Shown one piece after another: positions 1-6,189 of a stretch of 6,367 nt of DNA. Below the pieces are notes generated by a model, which was given only the letters and a program-made list of their open reading frames with translations, had not been told where the DNA came from and ran no database searches. Within the stretch, counting starts at the first letter, position 1. Every line of letters starts with the position of its first letter. The DNA comes from Bacteroidota bacterium (GTDB taxonomy: Bacteria > Bacteroidota > Bacteroidia > Cytophagales > Cytophagaceae): contig JAEYZG010000059.1 in NCBI GenBank assembly GCA_023428135.1, positions 1 through 6,367 of the forward strand, written 5' to 3'. Position numbers and translations under genes: made by a program.

Positions 1-75
1 CAAGAGGCAGTTAGCTATAACTCAGAAAGATTAATAGTGGTCAACCCATTAAGTTACGTTTATCCCGTTATTCCC

Positions 76-120
76 CACCCCCGAGACAGGAGGGCATGTC
101 TGCCAGTTTCATCACCCTAC
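76..120 (-). other. tRNA-like segment (D arm plus anticodon arm only)
   Basis: Read on the minus strand, this stretch fits the 5' half of a class II (leucine-like) tRNA: TG at the place of bases 8-9, a 3-bp D stem ATG/CAT (112-110 with 98-96), an 11-base D loop AAACTGGCAGA containing the GG pair, a single G, then a 5-bp anticodon stem CCCTC/GGGGG (94-90 with 82-78, one G-T wobble) around a 7-base loop CTGTCTC. The loop would give anticodon GTC, which does not match a leucine tRNA, and base 37 would be T instead of a purine. No TTCRA T loop and no matching acceptor strand follow within the window. It may be a decayed tRNA, part of a longer RNA that runs off the left edge, or chance. The rest of 1-160 shows no open frame of note on either strand. 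Confidence 0.2.
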
Positions 121-171
121 ATTGTGTTGTTCATTGAAGAACTGATACAAAAGTAATAGATCCACCTAAAA

Positions 172-200
172 TTTACAAATAATTCATAAATATTTGTAAA
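172..200. promoter_or_regulatory. Perfect inverted repeat upstream of the Lrp-type gene
   Basis: TTTACAAATA (172-181) and its exact reverse complement TATTTGTAAA (191-200) flank a 9-base spacer, ending 64 bases before the regulator start. A further half-site AATTTACA lies at 201-208. Arms about 20 bases apart, centre to centre, place both on the same face of the helix, as expected for a dimeric or octameric DNA-binding protein. Lrp/AsnC proteins often control their own gene, so autoregulation is a reasonable inference but is not shown. The right arm also gives AATATTTG, one base away from the Bacteroidota -7 consensus TAnnTTTG, but I see no -33 TTG at a fitting distance, so I do not call a promoter here. 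Confidence 0.45.
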
Positions 201-264
201 AATTTACATCCCACTCAATAAAACACTAGTTTTACTGAAAATTTAATAAATAAACTTTTCTAAA

Positions 265-729
265 ATGGACAAAAATTCTGAAATTGATAATGTGGATCTC
301 AAAATTCTTTCCTTACTCATGGAAAATGCAGGAATTGCATATACTGATATAGCAAAGGAAATTTTTGTTTCCCCTGGTACAGTGCATGTAAGGATGAAAA
401 AAATGGAGCAACTGGGAATTGTCCAAGGTTCACATCTTTTTATAGATTATGCACGTCTAGGTTATGATGTAACGGCATTCCTAGGTATATACCTGGAAAA
501 GAGCTCCTTTTATGATCAGGCAGTAAAAGAATTACAGGAAATACCTGAAGTGGTCAATGTCCACTATACTACAGGAAATTACAGCATGTTTGTAAAAATA
601 ATCTGCAAAGACACCCAACACCTAAGACAGGTTTTGCATGATAAAATTCAAAAAGTATCTGGAATTCAACGTACTGAAACAAGTATATCTCTCGAAGAAT
701 CTATAAATAGAAATATCAAACTTTTTTGA
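265..729 (+). CDS. Lrp/AsnC family transcriptional regulator
   Basis: A 154-residue protein of the usual Lrp/AsnC length. The N-terminal part (about residues 6-55) is a winged helix-turn-helix: DLKILSLLMENAG leads into the helices DIAKEIFVSPGTVHVRMKKMEQLGIV, the typical AsnC pattern. A short linker (HLFIDYARLGYD) joins it to a RAM ligand-binding and oligomerisation domain (about 68-145), with the characteristic turn TTGNYSMFVKIICKD near residues 102-116 where small effectors, usually amino acids, bind in this family. The ATG at 265 is used because the HTH follows at the normal distance; the leader is A/T-rich without a clear Shine-Dalgarno site. It is a cytoplasmic DNA-binding protein. It lies 132 bases upstream of sufB on the same strand. 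The position suggests control of the suf genes, possibly linking cluster assembly to cysteine or another amino acid, but the effector and targets cannot be read from the sequence. Family assignment is firm; role is inferred. Confidence 0.93.
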   Translation: MDKNSEIDNVDLKILSLLMENAGIAYTDIAKEIFVSPGTVHVRMKKMEQLGIVQGSHLFIDYARLGYDVTAFLGIYLEKSSFYDQAVKELQEIPEVVNVHYTTGNYSMFVKIICKDTQHLRQVLHDKIQKVSGIQRTETSISLEESINRNIKLF

Positions 730-759
730 TGCTTGAAAACCAACATATTCCTTACTTCT

Positions 760-785
760 CCTTAAAAAAAAGGTTTTTTGAACCT
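760..785 (+). terminator. Weak terminator-like hairpins after the Lrp-type gene
   Basis: CCTT (760-763) can pair with AAGG (770-773) and is followed by six T residues (774-779). Overlapping it, AGGTT (771-775) pairs with AACCT (781-785) around a 5-base loop. On the plus strand the stems are short, so stopping would be partial at best. On the minus strand the second hairpin is followed by a run of eight T residues, but no minus-strand gene is seen to use it. It may reduce read-through from the regulator gene into sufB. Confidence 0.25.
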
Positions 786-797
786 ATATTTGGATGT

Positions 798-830
798 TTT
801 GTTCTAAATTTGTAAATTAAATTAGATTTG
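798..830 (+). promoter_or_regulatory. Candidate sufB promoter, Bacteroidota type
   Basis: TTTG at 798-801 could serve as the -33 element and TAGATTTG at 823-830 matches the Bacteroidota -7 consensus TAnnTTTG exactly, with 21 bases between them, within the usual range. A start site near 835-838 would give a leader of roughly 25 bases before the sufB ATG at 862. A second exact match to the -7 consensus, TAAATTTG at 805-812, has no well-placed -33 partner. The leader just before sufB (CAACAAAAAAAGCG) is A-rich, as is normal for translation starts in this phylum. Confidence 0.5.
806..818. promoter_or_regulatory. Motif shared with the regulator's own upstream region
   Basis: AATTTGTAAATT (807-818) is an imperfect palindrome (5-bp arms, 2-base centre) between the proposed -33 and -7 elements of sufB. 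Its core ATTTGTAAA (808-816) is identical to 192-200, and to 172-180 on the other strand, upstream of the Lrp-type gene. The 8-mer TGTAAATT also appears there in inverted form at 170-177 and 201-208. A common sequence in both upstream regions is what a regulator controlling itself and the neighbouring operon would need. In AT-rich DNA such matches can also arise by chance. Confidence 0.35.
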
Positions 831-861
831 TTCTAAATAAGCTCCCACAACAAAAAAAGCG

Positions 862-2307
862 ATGAGTGAGAATATAAAAATTCTGGAAGAAATAACTAGC
901 TCTGAGTACAAATACGGTTTCGAGACTAAGATTGAAGCGGATTCTGCACCTAAAGGGCTGAATGAGGATATTGTGAAGTTCATTTCAGCAAAGAAAAATG
1001 AACCGCAGTGGCTTCTGGAATGGAGACTGAAAGCATACAGGCACTGGTTAACACTTACCGAACCTAACTGGCAGAATGTTAATTACCCTAAAATTAACTA
1101 TCAGGACATTATATATTACTCTGCGCCTAAGCCTAAAGTAAAACTAAACAGCCTGGACGAGATCGATCCGGAACTAAAAGCTACCTTTGACAAACTGGGT
1201 ATCTCTCTTGATGAGCAGAAAAGACTTTCAGGTGTCGCTGTTGATGCTGTAATGGATAGCGTTTCCGTGGCTACCACCTACAAAGGAAAGCTTGCAGAAC
1301 AGGGAATTATATTCTGCTCTCTGAGCGAAGCAGTGCACGAGCATCCTGAATTGGTAAAGAAATATCTGGGATCAGTAGTTCCCATGACAGATAACTATTT
1401 TGCTGCGCTTAACTCAGCAGTATTCAGCGATGGATCATTTGTATATATCCCTAAAGGCGTAAGATGCCCGATGGAACTATCTACGTACTTCCGTATCAAT
1501 GCTGCCAATACAGGCCAGTTTGAGCGTACTTTAATTGTTGCAGAAGATTCAAGTTATGTAAGTTACCTTGAAGGTTGTACAGCACCGATGAGAGATGAAA
1601 ATCAGCTTCATGCGGCCGTTGTTGAGCTTGTAACAATGGACAATGCTGAGATCAAATATTCTACTGTACAAAACTGGTACCCTGGAGATAAAGATGGTAA
1701 AGGAGGTATTTACAACTTCGTTACCAAAAGAGGTATTTGCAGCGGTGTGAATTCAAAAATATCCTGGACACAGGTTGAAACAGGATCTTCCATTACCTGG
1801 AAATATCCAAGCGTAATCCTCAAAGGAGATAACTCCATCGGAGAATTCTACTCTGTCGCTGTGACAAACAACATGCAACAGGCAGATACAGGAACCAAGA
1901 TGATCCATATCGGTAAAAACACAAGAAGCCGCATTGTATCAAAAGGTATATCTGCAGGAAAAAGCCAGAACAGCTACAGAGGTCTTGTAGAAGTGATGAA
2001 GAGAGCTGAAAATGCAAGAAACTTTTCTCAGTGTGATTCTCTTCTTATGGGAGATAAATGCGGTGCACATACATTCCCTTATATAGAAGTAAAGAACAAT
2101 ACAGCTACTGTAGAACATGAAGCTACTACTTCCAAAATCGGAGAAGACCAAATCTTCTATTGCAATCAAAGAGGAATAGGAACAGAAGCTGCCGTGGCAT
2201 TGATTGTAAACGGATACTGCAAGGAAGTATTAAATCAGCTTCCTATGGAATTTGCAGTTGAAGCGCAAAAACTTCTTGCTATCAGTCTTGAAGGAAGTGT
2301 CGGTTAA
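862..2307 (+). CDS. sufB: Fe-S cluster assembly scaffold protein SufB
   Basis: A 481-residue SufB, close to the 495 residues of E. coli SufB. It forms the cytoplasmic SufBC2D scaffold with SufC and SufD, accepts sulfur from SufE and is the site of nascent cluster formation. Family marks are clear: WRLKAYRHW near residues 54-62, YIPKGVRCPMELSTYFRIN (195-213), YLEGCTAPM (235-243), and the C-terminal block QCDSLLMG...CGAHTFPY...EHEATTSKIGEDQ...VEAQKLLAISLE. By counting back from the C-terminus, C391 corresponds to the cluster-site cysteine C405 of E. coli, and H419 and E420 to H433 and E434; C239 matches the other conserved cysteine of the sulfur path. The first cysteine is C152, so there is no N-terminal cysteine cluster, and no intein is inserted. 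The ATG at 862 gives the normal N-terminus behind an A-rich leader. It is the first gene of the operon, but is separated from sufC by an unusually long structured gap. Confidence 0.98.
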   Translation: MSENIKILEEITSSEYKYGFETKIEADSAPKGLNEDIVKFISAKKNEPQWLLEWRLKAYRHWLTLTEPNWQNVNYPKINYQDIIYYSAPKPKVKLNSLDEIDPELKATFDKLGISLDEQKRLSGVAVDAVMDSVSVATTYKGKLAEQGIIFCSLSEAVHEHPELVKKYLGSVVPMTDNYFAALNSAVFSDGSFVYIPKGVRCPMELSTYFRINAANTGQFERTLIVAEDSSYVSYLEGCTAPMRDENQLHAAVVELVTMDNAEIKYSTVQNWYPGDKDGKGGIYNFVTKRGICSGVNSKISWTQVETGSSITWKYPSVILKGDNSIGEFYSVAVTNNMQQADTGTKMIHIGKNTRSRIVSKGISAGKSQNSYRGLVEVMKRAENARNFSQCDSLLMGDKCGAHTFPYIEVKNNTATVEHEATTSKIGEDQIFYCNQRGIGTEAAVALIVNGYCKEVLNQLPMEFAVEAQKLLAISLEGSVG

Positions 2308-2328
2308 CCGATTTAATTAGATATTTTC

Positions 2329-2382
2329 AGCATTAACAATAATGCTCCCGGAGATTCAGCCACTGGCTTTGTTCCCGGGAGC
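2329..2382 (+). other. Two overlapping stem-loops in the sufB-sufC gap
   Basis: The first stem pairs AGCATTA (2329-2335) with TAATGCT (2340-2346) around a 4-base loop. The second pairs GCTCCCGG (2344-2351) with CCGGGAGC (2375-2382), eight perfect, mostly G-C pairs, with a nested AGCC/GGCT stem (2358-2361 with 2365-2368) inside. They share the bases 2344-2346, so both cannot form at full length. The second is much more G+C-rich than its surroundings. It is followed only by TTTCAACATTT, a poor T tract, so it is not a convincing full terminator. Partial termination, protection of the sufB mRNA 3' end after cleavage, or setting of the SufB to SufC ratio are possible roles. The pairing is read directly; function is inferred. 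Confidence 0.6.
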
Positions 2383-2383
2383 T

Positions 2384-2410
2384 TTCAACATTTAAATTCA
2401 ACATTCAACA
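2384..2410 (+). repeat. Three copies of TTCAACA before sufC
   Basis: TTCAACA occurs at 2384-2390, 2397-2403 and 2404-2410, the last two directly adjacent, between the stem-loop and the sufC start. Its A/T- and CA-rich composition leaves the sufC ribosome-binding region unstructured, which may be all it does. No known binding motif is recognised. Confidence 0.4.
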
Positions 2411-2419
2411 ATAACTTTT

Positions 2420-3184
2420 ATGTTAAAGATAAAAGACCTTAAAGCTTCCGTAGATGGAAAAGAAATTCTGAAAGGAATAAACCTGGAAGTAAAGGCTGGC
2501 GAGGTTCATGCGATCATGGGACCTAACGGATCAGGAAAAAGTACACTTGCCTCTGTACTTGCAGGTAGAGCAGATTACGAAGTAACAGGCGGAAGTGTTG
2601 AGTTTTTAGGAAAAGATTTATTGGATCTTGCTCCTGAAGAGAGAGCTGGAGAAGGTGTATTCCTTGCATTTCAGTATCCGGTAGAAATACCTGGAGTTTC
2701 GAATACAAACTTTCTGAAAACTGCAGTGAATGAAATTCGCCAGTACCGTAAGCAAGAGCCTCTTGATTCTGTAACATTCCTGAATATCATGAAGGAAAAA
2801 ATGAAGCTTGTGGAAATTGATCAGGCTTTATTGAAAAGATCTCTGAACGAAGGATTCTCCGGAGGTGAGAAAAAAAGAAATGAAATATTCCAGATGGCAA
2901 TGCTTGAGCCGAAGTTATCAATCCTTGATGAAACAGATTCAGGACTTGATATCGATGCATTGAGAATTGTTGCTAATGGAGTTAATAAACTGAAGTCTAA
3001 AGAAACTGCTTCGATTGTAGTTACTCACTACCAAAGACTTCTGGACTACATTGTTCCTGATTTTGTACACGTGCTATATAATGGACGTATTGTAAAATCA
3101 GGCACAAAAGAACTTGCATTTGAGCTTGAAGAAAAAGGTTACGATTGGATTAAAAACGAAGTAAAGGCAGGATCTGCAGTTTAA
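2420..3184 (+). CDS. sufC: Fe-S cluster assembly ATPase SufC
   Basis: A 254-residue ABC-type ATPase, the usual SufC size. It is a soluble ATPase, not a transporter subunit: in the SufBC2D complex two SufC copies bind SufB and SufD, and ATP-driven dimerisation opens the scaffold for cluster building. All nucleotide-binding elements are intact: Walker A GPNGSGKST (34-42, K40), Q-loop Q85 in LAFQYP, signature SGGEKKR (147-153), Walker B LSILDE with D170 and catalytic E171, D-loop SGLD (174-177) and H-loop H203. The QYP after the Q-loop and the EKKRNE extension of the signature are SufC hallmarks. The ATG at 2420 begins the normal MLKIKDLKA strand, and no earlier in-frame start is needed. It follows the structured gap after sufB and is tightly joined to sufD, only 3 bases downstream. 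Confidence 0.98.
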   Translation: MLKIKDLKASVDGKEILKGINLEVKAGEVHAIMGPNGSGKSTLASVLAGRADYEVTGGSVEFLGKDLLDLAPEERAGEGVFLAFQYPVEIPGVSNTNFLKTAVNEIRQYRKQEPLDSVTFLNIMKEKMKLVEIDQALLKRSLNEGFSGGEKKRNEIFQMAMLEPKLSILDETDSGLDIDALRIVANGVNKLKSKETASIVVTHYQRLLDYIVPDFVHVLYNGRIVKSGTKELAFELEEKGYDWIKNEVKAGSAV

Positions 3185-3187
3185 ACC

Positions 3188-4456
3188 ATGAATTTAACAA
3201 CTACAGAAGAACTGGTAAAAACCTTTAACGAAAATTCAAAGAAGCTCTCTCCTGTTCAGTCTGATGTCAGGAAAGACGCGATCTCTGCGTTTCAGAAGCA
3301 AGGTTTTCCGGGAAGAAAACACGAAGAGTGGAAATATACCAATCTCGCCCCTGTACTAGGAAGAGATTATCTGATTGAGGATACAACCACCCTGAATAAA
3401 AAAGATATAGATGGTTTGTTGCTTTCATCAATGGAAGCTAATCATCTTGTTTTTGTTAATGGGAACTATAATAAAGAGCTTTCATCGGTAAGCACTGACG
3501 AACCCATTGTTATCAGTGACCTGAGCCAGGCTGGTGATATTAATGAATACCTTACAGCTTCATCTATCACTCTAAATGATAGTCTTACTGAGCTCAATAC
3601 AGCATTGGCTAATGGTGTTGTGATAACTGTAAAAAAAGGAAAAGTAGTAAACAAGCCGATTATTATTCATTTTGTTGGCGATGGCAGAAAGGGTAATATT
3701 TTCACCAATACAAGAAACATTTTCATTCTTGAAGAAAATGCTCAGGCTACGTTTATTGAAAACTATTCTACAATAGGCTCAAACGCTCATTTCTCAAACA
3801 ACATTACTCAAATTGTTGTAAAGAAAGATGCTTTTGCAACCTATTACAAAATTCAAAATGATGCCCAATCTGATCATGTTGGTACTACGCAGGTTTACCA
3901 GCCTGAGAAAAGCAATTTTGCAGCCACCACAATTACTCTAGACGGAGGTATTATCAGAAACAACCTAAACATCCGCCTTTCTTCAGAATATTCTGAGGCA
4001 TCTTTGGTCGGATTGTATATGGTAAAAGGCAATACACATATTGATAACCATACCCTTGTAGATCATGCAAAAGCCAACTGCTACAGCAATGAGCTGTACA
4101 AAGGTTTACTGGATGATAAATCAACAGGTGTATTCAACGGAAAAATCTATGTAAGACAGGATGCACAAAAAACAAATGCATTTCAGTCTAACAAAAATAT
4201 CCTTCTAAGCAAGGACGCTACCATGAACACAAAACCTCAGCTTGAAATATTTGCTGATGATGTTAAATGTTCACATGGAGCAACAACAGGTATGATGGAT
4301 GAAGAGCCATTGTTCTATTTGAGGTCAAGAGGTATCAGTGAGAAAAAAGCCAAAGCCTTGTTAATGCATGCTTTTGCTGCTGACATCCTTGAATACATCA
4401 AACTGGAGCCATTGAAAGAATTGTTTGATCAGACCATCCTCGACAGATTAAGTTAA
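3188..4456 (+). CDS. sufD: Fe-S cluster assembly protein SufD
   Basis: A 422-residue SufD, nearly the same length as E. coli SufD (423). It is a SufB paralogue and its partner in the SufBC2D scaffold; it is needed for iron entry and forms the cluster site jointly with SufB. The N-terminal helical part carries the family motif GFPGRKHEEWKYTN (about residues 39-52). The centre is the repetitive beta-helix typical of SufB/SufD. The C-terminal block ADDVKCSHGATTG followed by LFYLRSRGIS is diagnostic: C361 and H363 correspond to C358 and H360 of E. coli, the histidine being the residue implicated at the SufB-SufD interface. The start lies 3 bases after the sufC stop without room for a separate ribosome site, so translation is probably coupled to sufC. 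The sequence is less conserved than SufB, as is normal. A short AAGTTAAG repeat (4450-4457, 4462-4469) spans its stop and the gap to sufS. Confidence 0.97.
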   Translation: MNLTTTEELVKTFNENSKKLSPVQSDVRKDAISAFQKQGFPGRKHEEWKYTNLAPVLGRDYLIEDTTTLNKKDIDGLLLSSMEANHLVFVNGNYNKELSSVSTDEPIVISDLSQAGDINEYLTASSITLNDSLTELNTALANGVVITVKKGKVVNKPIIIHFVGDGRKGNIFTNTRNIFILEENAQATFIENYSTIGSNAHFSNNITQIVVKKDAFATYYKIQNDAQSDHVGTTQVYQPEKSNFAATTITLDGGIIRNNLNIRLSSEYSEASLVGLYMVKGNTHIDNHTLVDHAKANCYSNELYKGLLDDKSTGVFNGKIYVRQDAQKTNAFQSNKNILLSKDATMNTKPQLEIFADDVKCSHGATTGMMDEEPLFYLRSRGISEKKAKALLMHAFAADILEYIKLEPLKELFDQTILDRLS

Positions 4457-4473
4457 GATAAAAGTTAAGTAAG

Positions 4474-5712
4474 ATGAGTGGAACAAAGACAAAAGGGTTA
4501 GACCTTACGGCAATAAGAGAAGAATTTCCTGTACTGGATCAACAGATAAACGGGAAGCCACTTGTTTATTTTGACAATGCAGCGACCACTCAGAAACCCA
4601 AGGCTGTTATAGACAGCCTTGTAAGTTACTATTCATCTTACAATGCCAACATTCACAGAGGCATTCATACACTTGCGGAAAAAGCTACTGCTGCTTTTGA
4701 AAGTACCAGAGAGGCTATCAGAGCTTTTATAAATGCTTCTTCTACAGAAGAAATCATCTTTACTAAAGGCACTACAGAGTCTATAAACCTTGTAGCAGCT
4801 ACCTGGGGAAAACAAAATATTCATAAGGGTGATGAAATCATTGTTTCAGGACTGGAACATCACTCGAATATGGTTCCCTGGCAGATATTGGCCATTGAGA
4901 AAGGCGCTACTGTAAAGATCATTCCGGTGAATGAAAAGGGAGAATTGATCCTTAATGAGCTGGAAAACCTGATTACAGCCAAAACCAAAATCATTGCCCT
5001 TAATCATGTTTCCAATGCGTTAGGCACCATTAATCCGATAGCTGAAGTGATCAAAATAGCACACAGCAAAGATATTAAAGTGCTTATAGACGGGGCTCAG
5101 GCAGTTTCGCACCTTGACATCGACGTTCAAAAACTGGATGCAGATTTCTATGCATTCTCAGGACATAAGATGTACGGTCCTACCGGAATCGGTATACTGT
5201 ATGGTAAAAAAGCCTTACTGGAAGAAATGCCGCCCTACCAGGGAGGAGGAGAAATGATCAAAGAAGTAACTTATGATTCATGTTCATTCAATGAATTACC
5301 ATATAAATTTGAAGCTGGTACTCCAAACATTGCAGATGCTATAGCTTTAAAGGCGTCTGTAGATTTCATCAATAGATTCGGGAAACCTGCGATAAGAGAA
5401 GTAGAGAATCAGCTTTTAGAGTATGCAACTCAAAAACTCTCTGCTATTCCTGGTCTGAAGATTAAAGGAACTGCAAAAGAAAAAGTAAGTGTAATCTCTT
5501 TTGTGATTGATGGTATTCACCATCAGGATCTGGGTATTCTGCTTGATCAGGAAGGAATAGCTATAAGAACAGGGCACCACTGTACTCAACCATTGATGGG
5601 ACATTTCGGCATTCCTGGTACAGCAAGAGCATCCTTCGCAGTTTATAATACTTTTGAAGAAATAGACAGACTGGAAGCTGGAATTAAAAAAGCTATAAAG
5701 ATGTTGAAGTAA
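4474..5712 (+). CDS. sufS: Cysteine desulfurase SufS
   Basis: A 412-residue class V aminotransferase-fold enzyme of the group II (SufS/CsdA) type. It uses pyridoxal phosphate to convert L-cysteine to L-alanine, leaving a persulfide on its active-site cysteine that is handed to SufE. The PLP lysine is K232 in FSGHKMYGPTG. D206 and Q209 in LIDGAQ and H129 in LEHHSN contact the cofactor. The persulfide cysteine is C370 in RTGHHCTQP, the short-loop setting that marks group II enzymes and explains the need for a SufE partner. R385 in GTARAS binds the substrate carboxylate. These positions are shifted by a constant six residues from E. coli SufS. The N-terminus with DNAATTQKP (34-42) is complete, which supports the ATG at 4474. 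It lies 17 bases after sufD and 14 before sufE, its expected partner gene. Confidence 0.97.
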   Translation: MSGTKTKGLDLTAIREEFPVLDQQINGKPLVYFDNAATTQKPKAVIDSLVSYYSSYNANIHRGIHTLAEKATAAFESTREAIRAFINASSTEEIIFTKGTTESINLVAATWGKQNIHKGDEIIVSGLEHHSNMVPWQILAIEKGATVKIIPVNEKGELILNELENLITAKTKIIALNHVSNALGTINPIAEVIKIAHSKDIKVLIDGAQAVSHLDIDVQKLDADFYAFSGHKMYGPTGIGILYGKKALLEEMPPYQGGGEMIKEVTYDSCSFNELPYKFEAGTPNIADAIALKASVDFINRFGKPAIREVENQLLEYATQKLSAIPGLKIKGTAKEKVSVISFVIDGIHHQDLGILLDQEGIAIRTGHHCTQPLMGHFGIPGTARASFAVYNTFEEIDRLEAGIKKAIKMLK

Positions 5713-5726
5713 GGGAATTTCAAAAA

Positions 5727-6173
5727 ATGAGCGCAGCAGAAAAAACAGTTAAGGAAATACAAAATCAGGTAGTCGAAGAATTTTCATTTTTCGATGAGTG
5801 GGATGAAAAATATGCATACCTGATTGAACTAGGTAAAAAACTGGAAATTCTTGACCCTTCTCATAAAACAGAGGCAAAGAAAATAAAAGGTTGTCAGTCC
5901 CAGGTATGGCTAAACTCTTATCTGAAAGATGATAAAATTTATTACCAGGCAGACAGTGATGCAGTGATTGTAAAGGGATTGGTTAGTTTACTTGTGAGAG
6001 TATTTTCAGGCCATCCTCCAGCTGAAGTTGCCCAAGCCGATATTGAATTTATTGATGAGATTGGCTTAAAGCAACATCTTTCTCCTACAAGGTCAAACGG
6101 TCTTGTATCTATGCTGAAGCAAATGAAACTGGATGCAGTTGCATTTCAGGCTTTATTGCAGTCTAAACAGTAA
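5727..6173 (+). CDS. sufE: Sulfur acceptor protein SufE
   Basis: A 148-residue SufE, slightly longer than the 138 residues of the E. coli protein. It takes the persulfide sulfur from SufS, stimulates its turnover and carries the sulfur to SufB. The conserved acceptor cysteine is C56 in KKIKGCQSQVWL, equivalent to C51 of E. coli. Other family marks are the preceding YLIELGKKLEIL with DPSHKTEAKKI, and the C-terminal LSPTRSNGLVSMLKQMK (about residues 118-134). The protein is cytoplasmic, with no signal peptide or membrane segment. The ATG at 5727 lies 14 bases after the sufS stop behind an A-rich stretch (AATTTCAAAA), giving a short N-terminal helix. CsdE-type proteins share the fold, but the position next to sufS inside the suf operon makes SufE the right name. 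Confidence 0.96.
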   Translation: MSAAEKTVKEIQNQVVEEFSFFDEWDEKYAYLIELGKKLEILDPSHKTEAKKIKGCQSQVWLNSYLKDDKIYYQADSDAVIVKGLVSLLVRVFSGHPPAEVAQADIEFIDEIGLKQHLSPTRSNGLVSMLKQMKLDAVAFQALLQSKQ

Positions 6174-6189
6174 ATAACTCCTAAATCAT

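Larger units (their letters stand above)
798..838. repeat. 12-bp direct repeat containing an inverted-repeat operator candidate
   Basis: TTTGTTCTAAAT occurs twice, at 798-809 and 827-838, starts 29 bases apart. The second copy completes a perfect inverted repeat TTAGA-N5-TCTAA (822-836), which sits on the proposed -7 element and start site, where a repressor would block transcription. The first copy provides only a half-site (TCTAA, 803-807) with no good left arm. Which protein might bind is not readable here. An iron- or cluster-sensing repressor encoded elsewhere, or the upstream Lrp-type protein, are both possible. Confidence 0.35.

Noticed and set aside
1..160. Possible end of an upstream protein gene
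   Set aside because: All frames contain early stops; the longest minus-strand frame starting from an ATG here is about 14 codons.
1820..2169. Antisense open frames within sufB (1820-2017 and 1939-2169, minus strand)
   Set aside because: They lie wholly inside a highly conserved gene, overlap each other, have cysteine- and serine-rich low-quality translations, and show no promoter or family resemblance.
2301..2310. Perfect palindrome CGGTTAACCG across the sufB stop codon
   Set aside because: With no loop it cannot form a stable RNA hairpin, and a 10-base palindrome at a TAA stop is easily accidental.
2344..2385. Strong intrinsic terminator after sufB
   Set aside because: The stem is good but the T tract is only three bases long and broken, and sufC-D-S-E have no other visible promoter, so full termination would be unlikely.
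2523..2777. Antisense open frame within sufC
   Set aside because: It is complementary to the Walker A and Q-loop coding region; composition is explained by the sense gene.
3466..3654. Antisense open frame within sufD
   Set aside because: Short, no recognisable domain, fully inside a real gene.
4448..4473. AAGTTAAG repeat at the sufD-sufS junction as a regulatory site
   Set aside because: Part of it is the sufD stop region, and the AT-rich composition makes an 8-base match unremarkable.
4633..5604. Antisense open frames within sufS (4633-4824 and 5416-5604)
   Set aside because: Both mirror conserved sufS coding sequence and lack any sign of independent coding.
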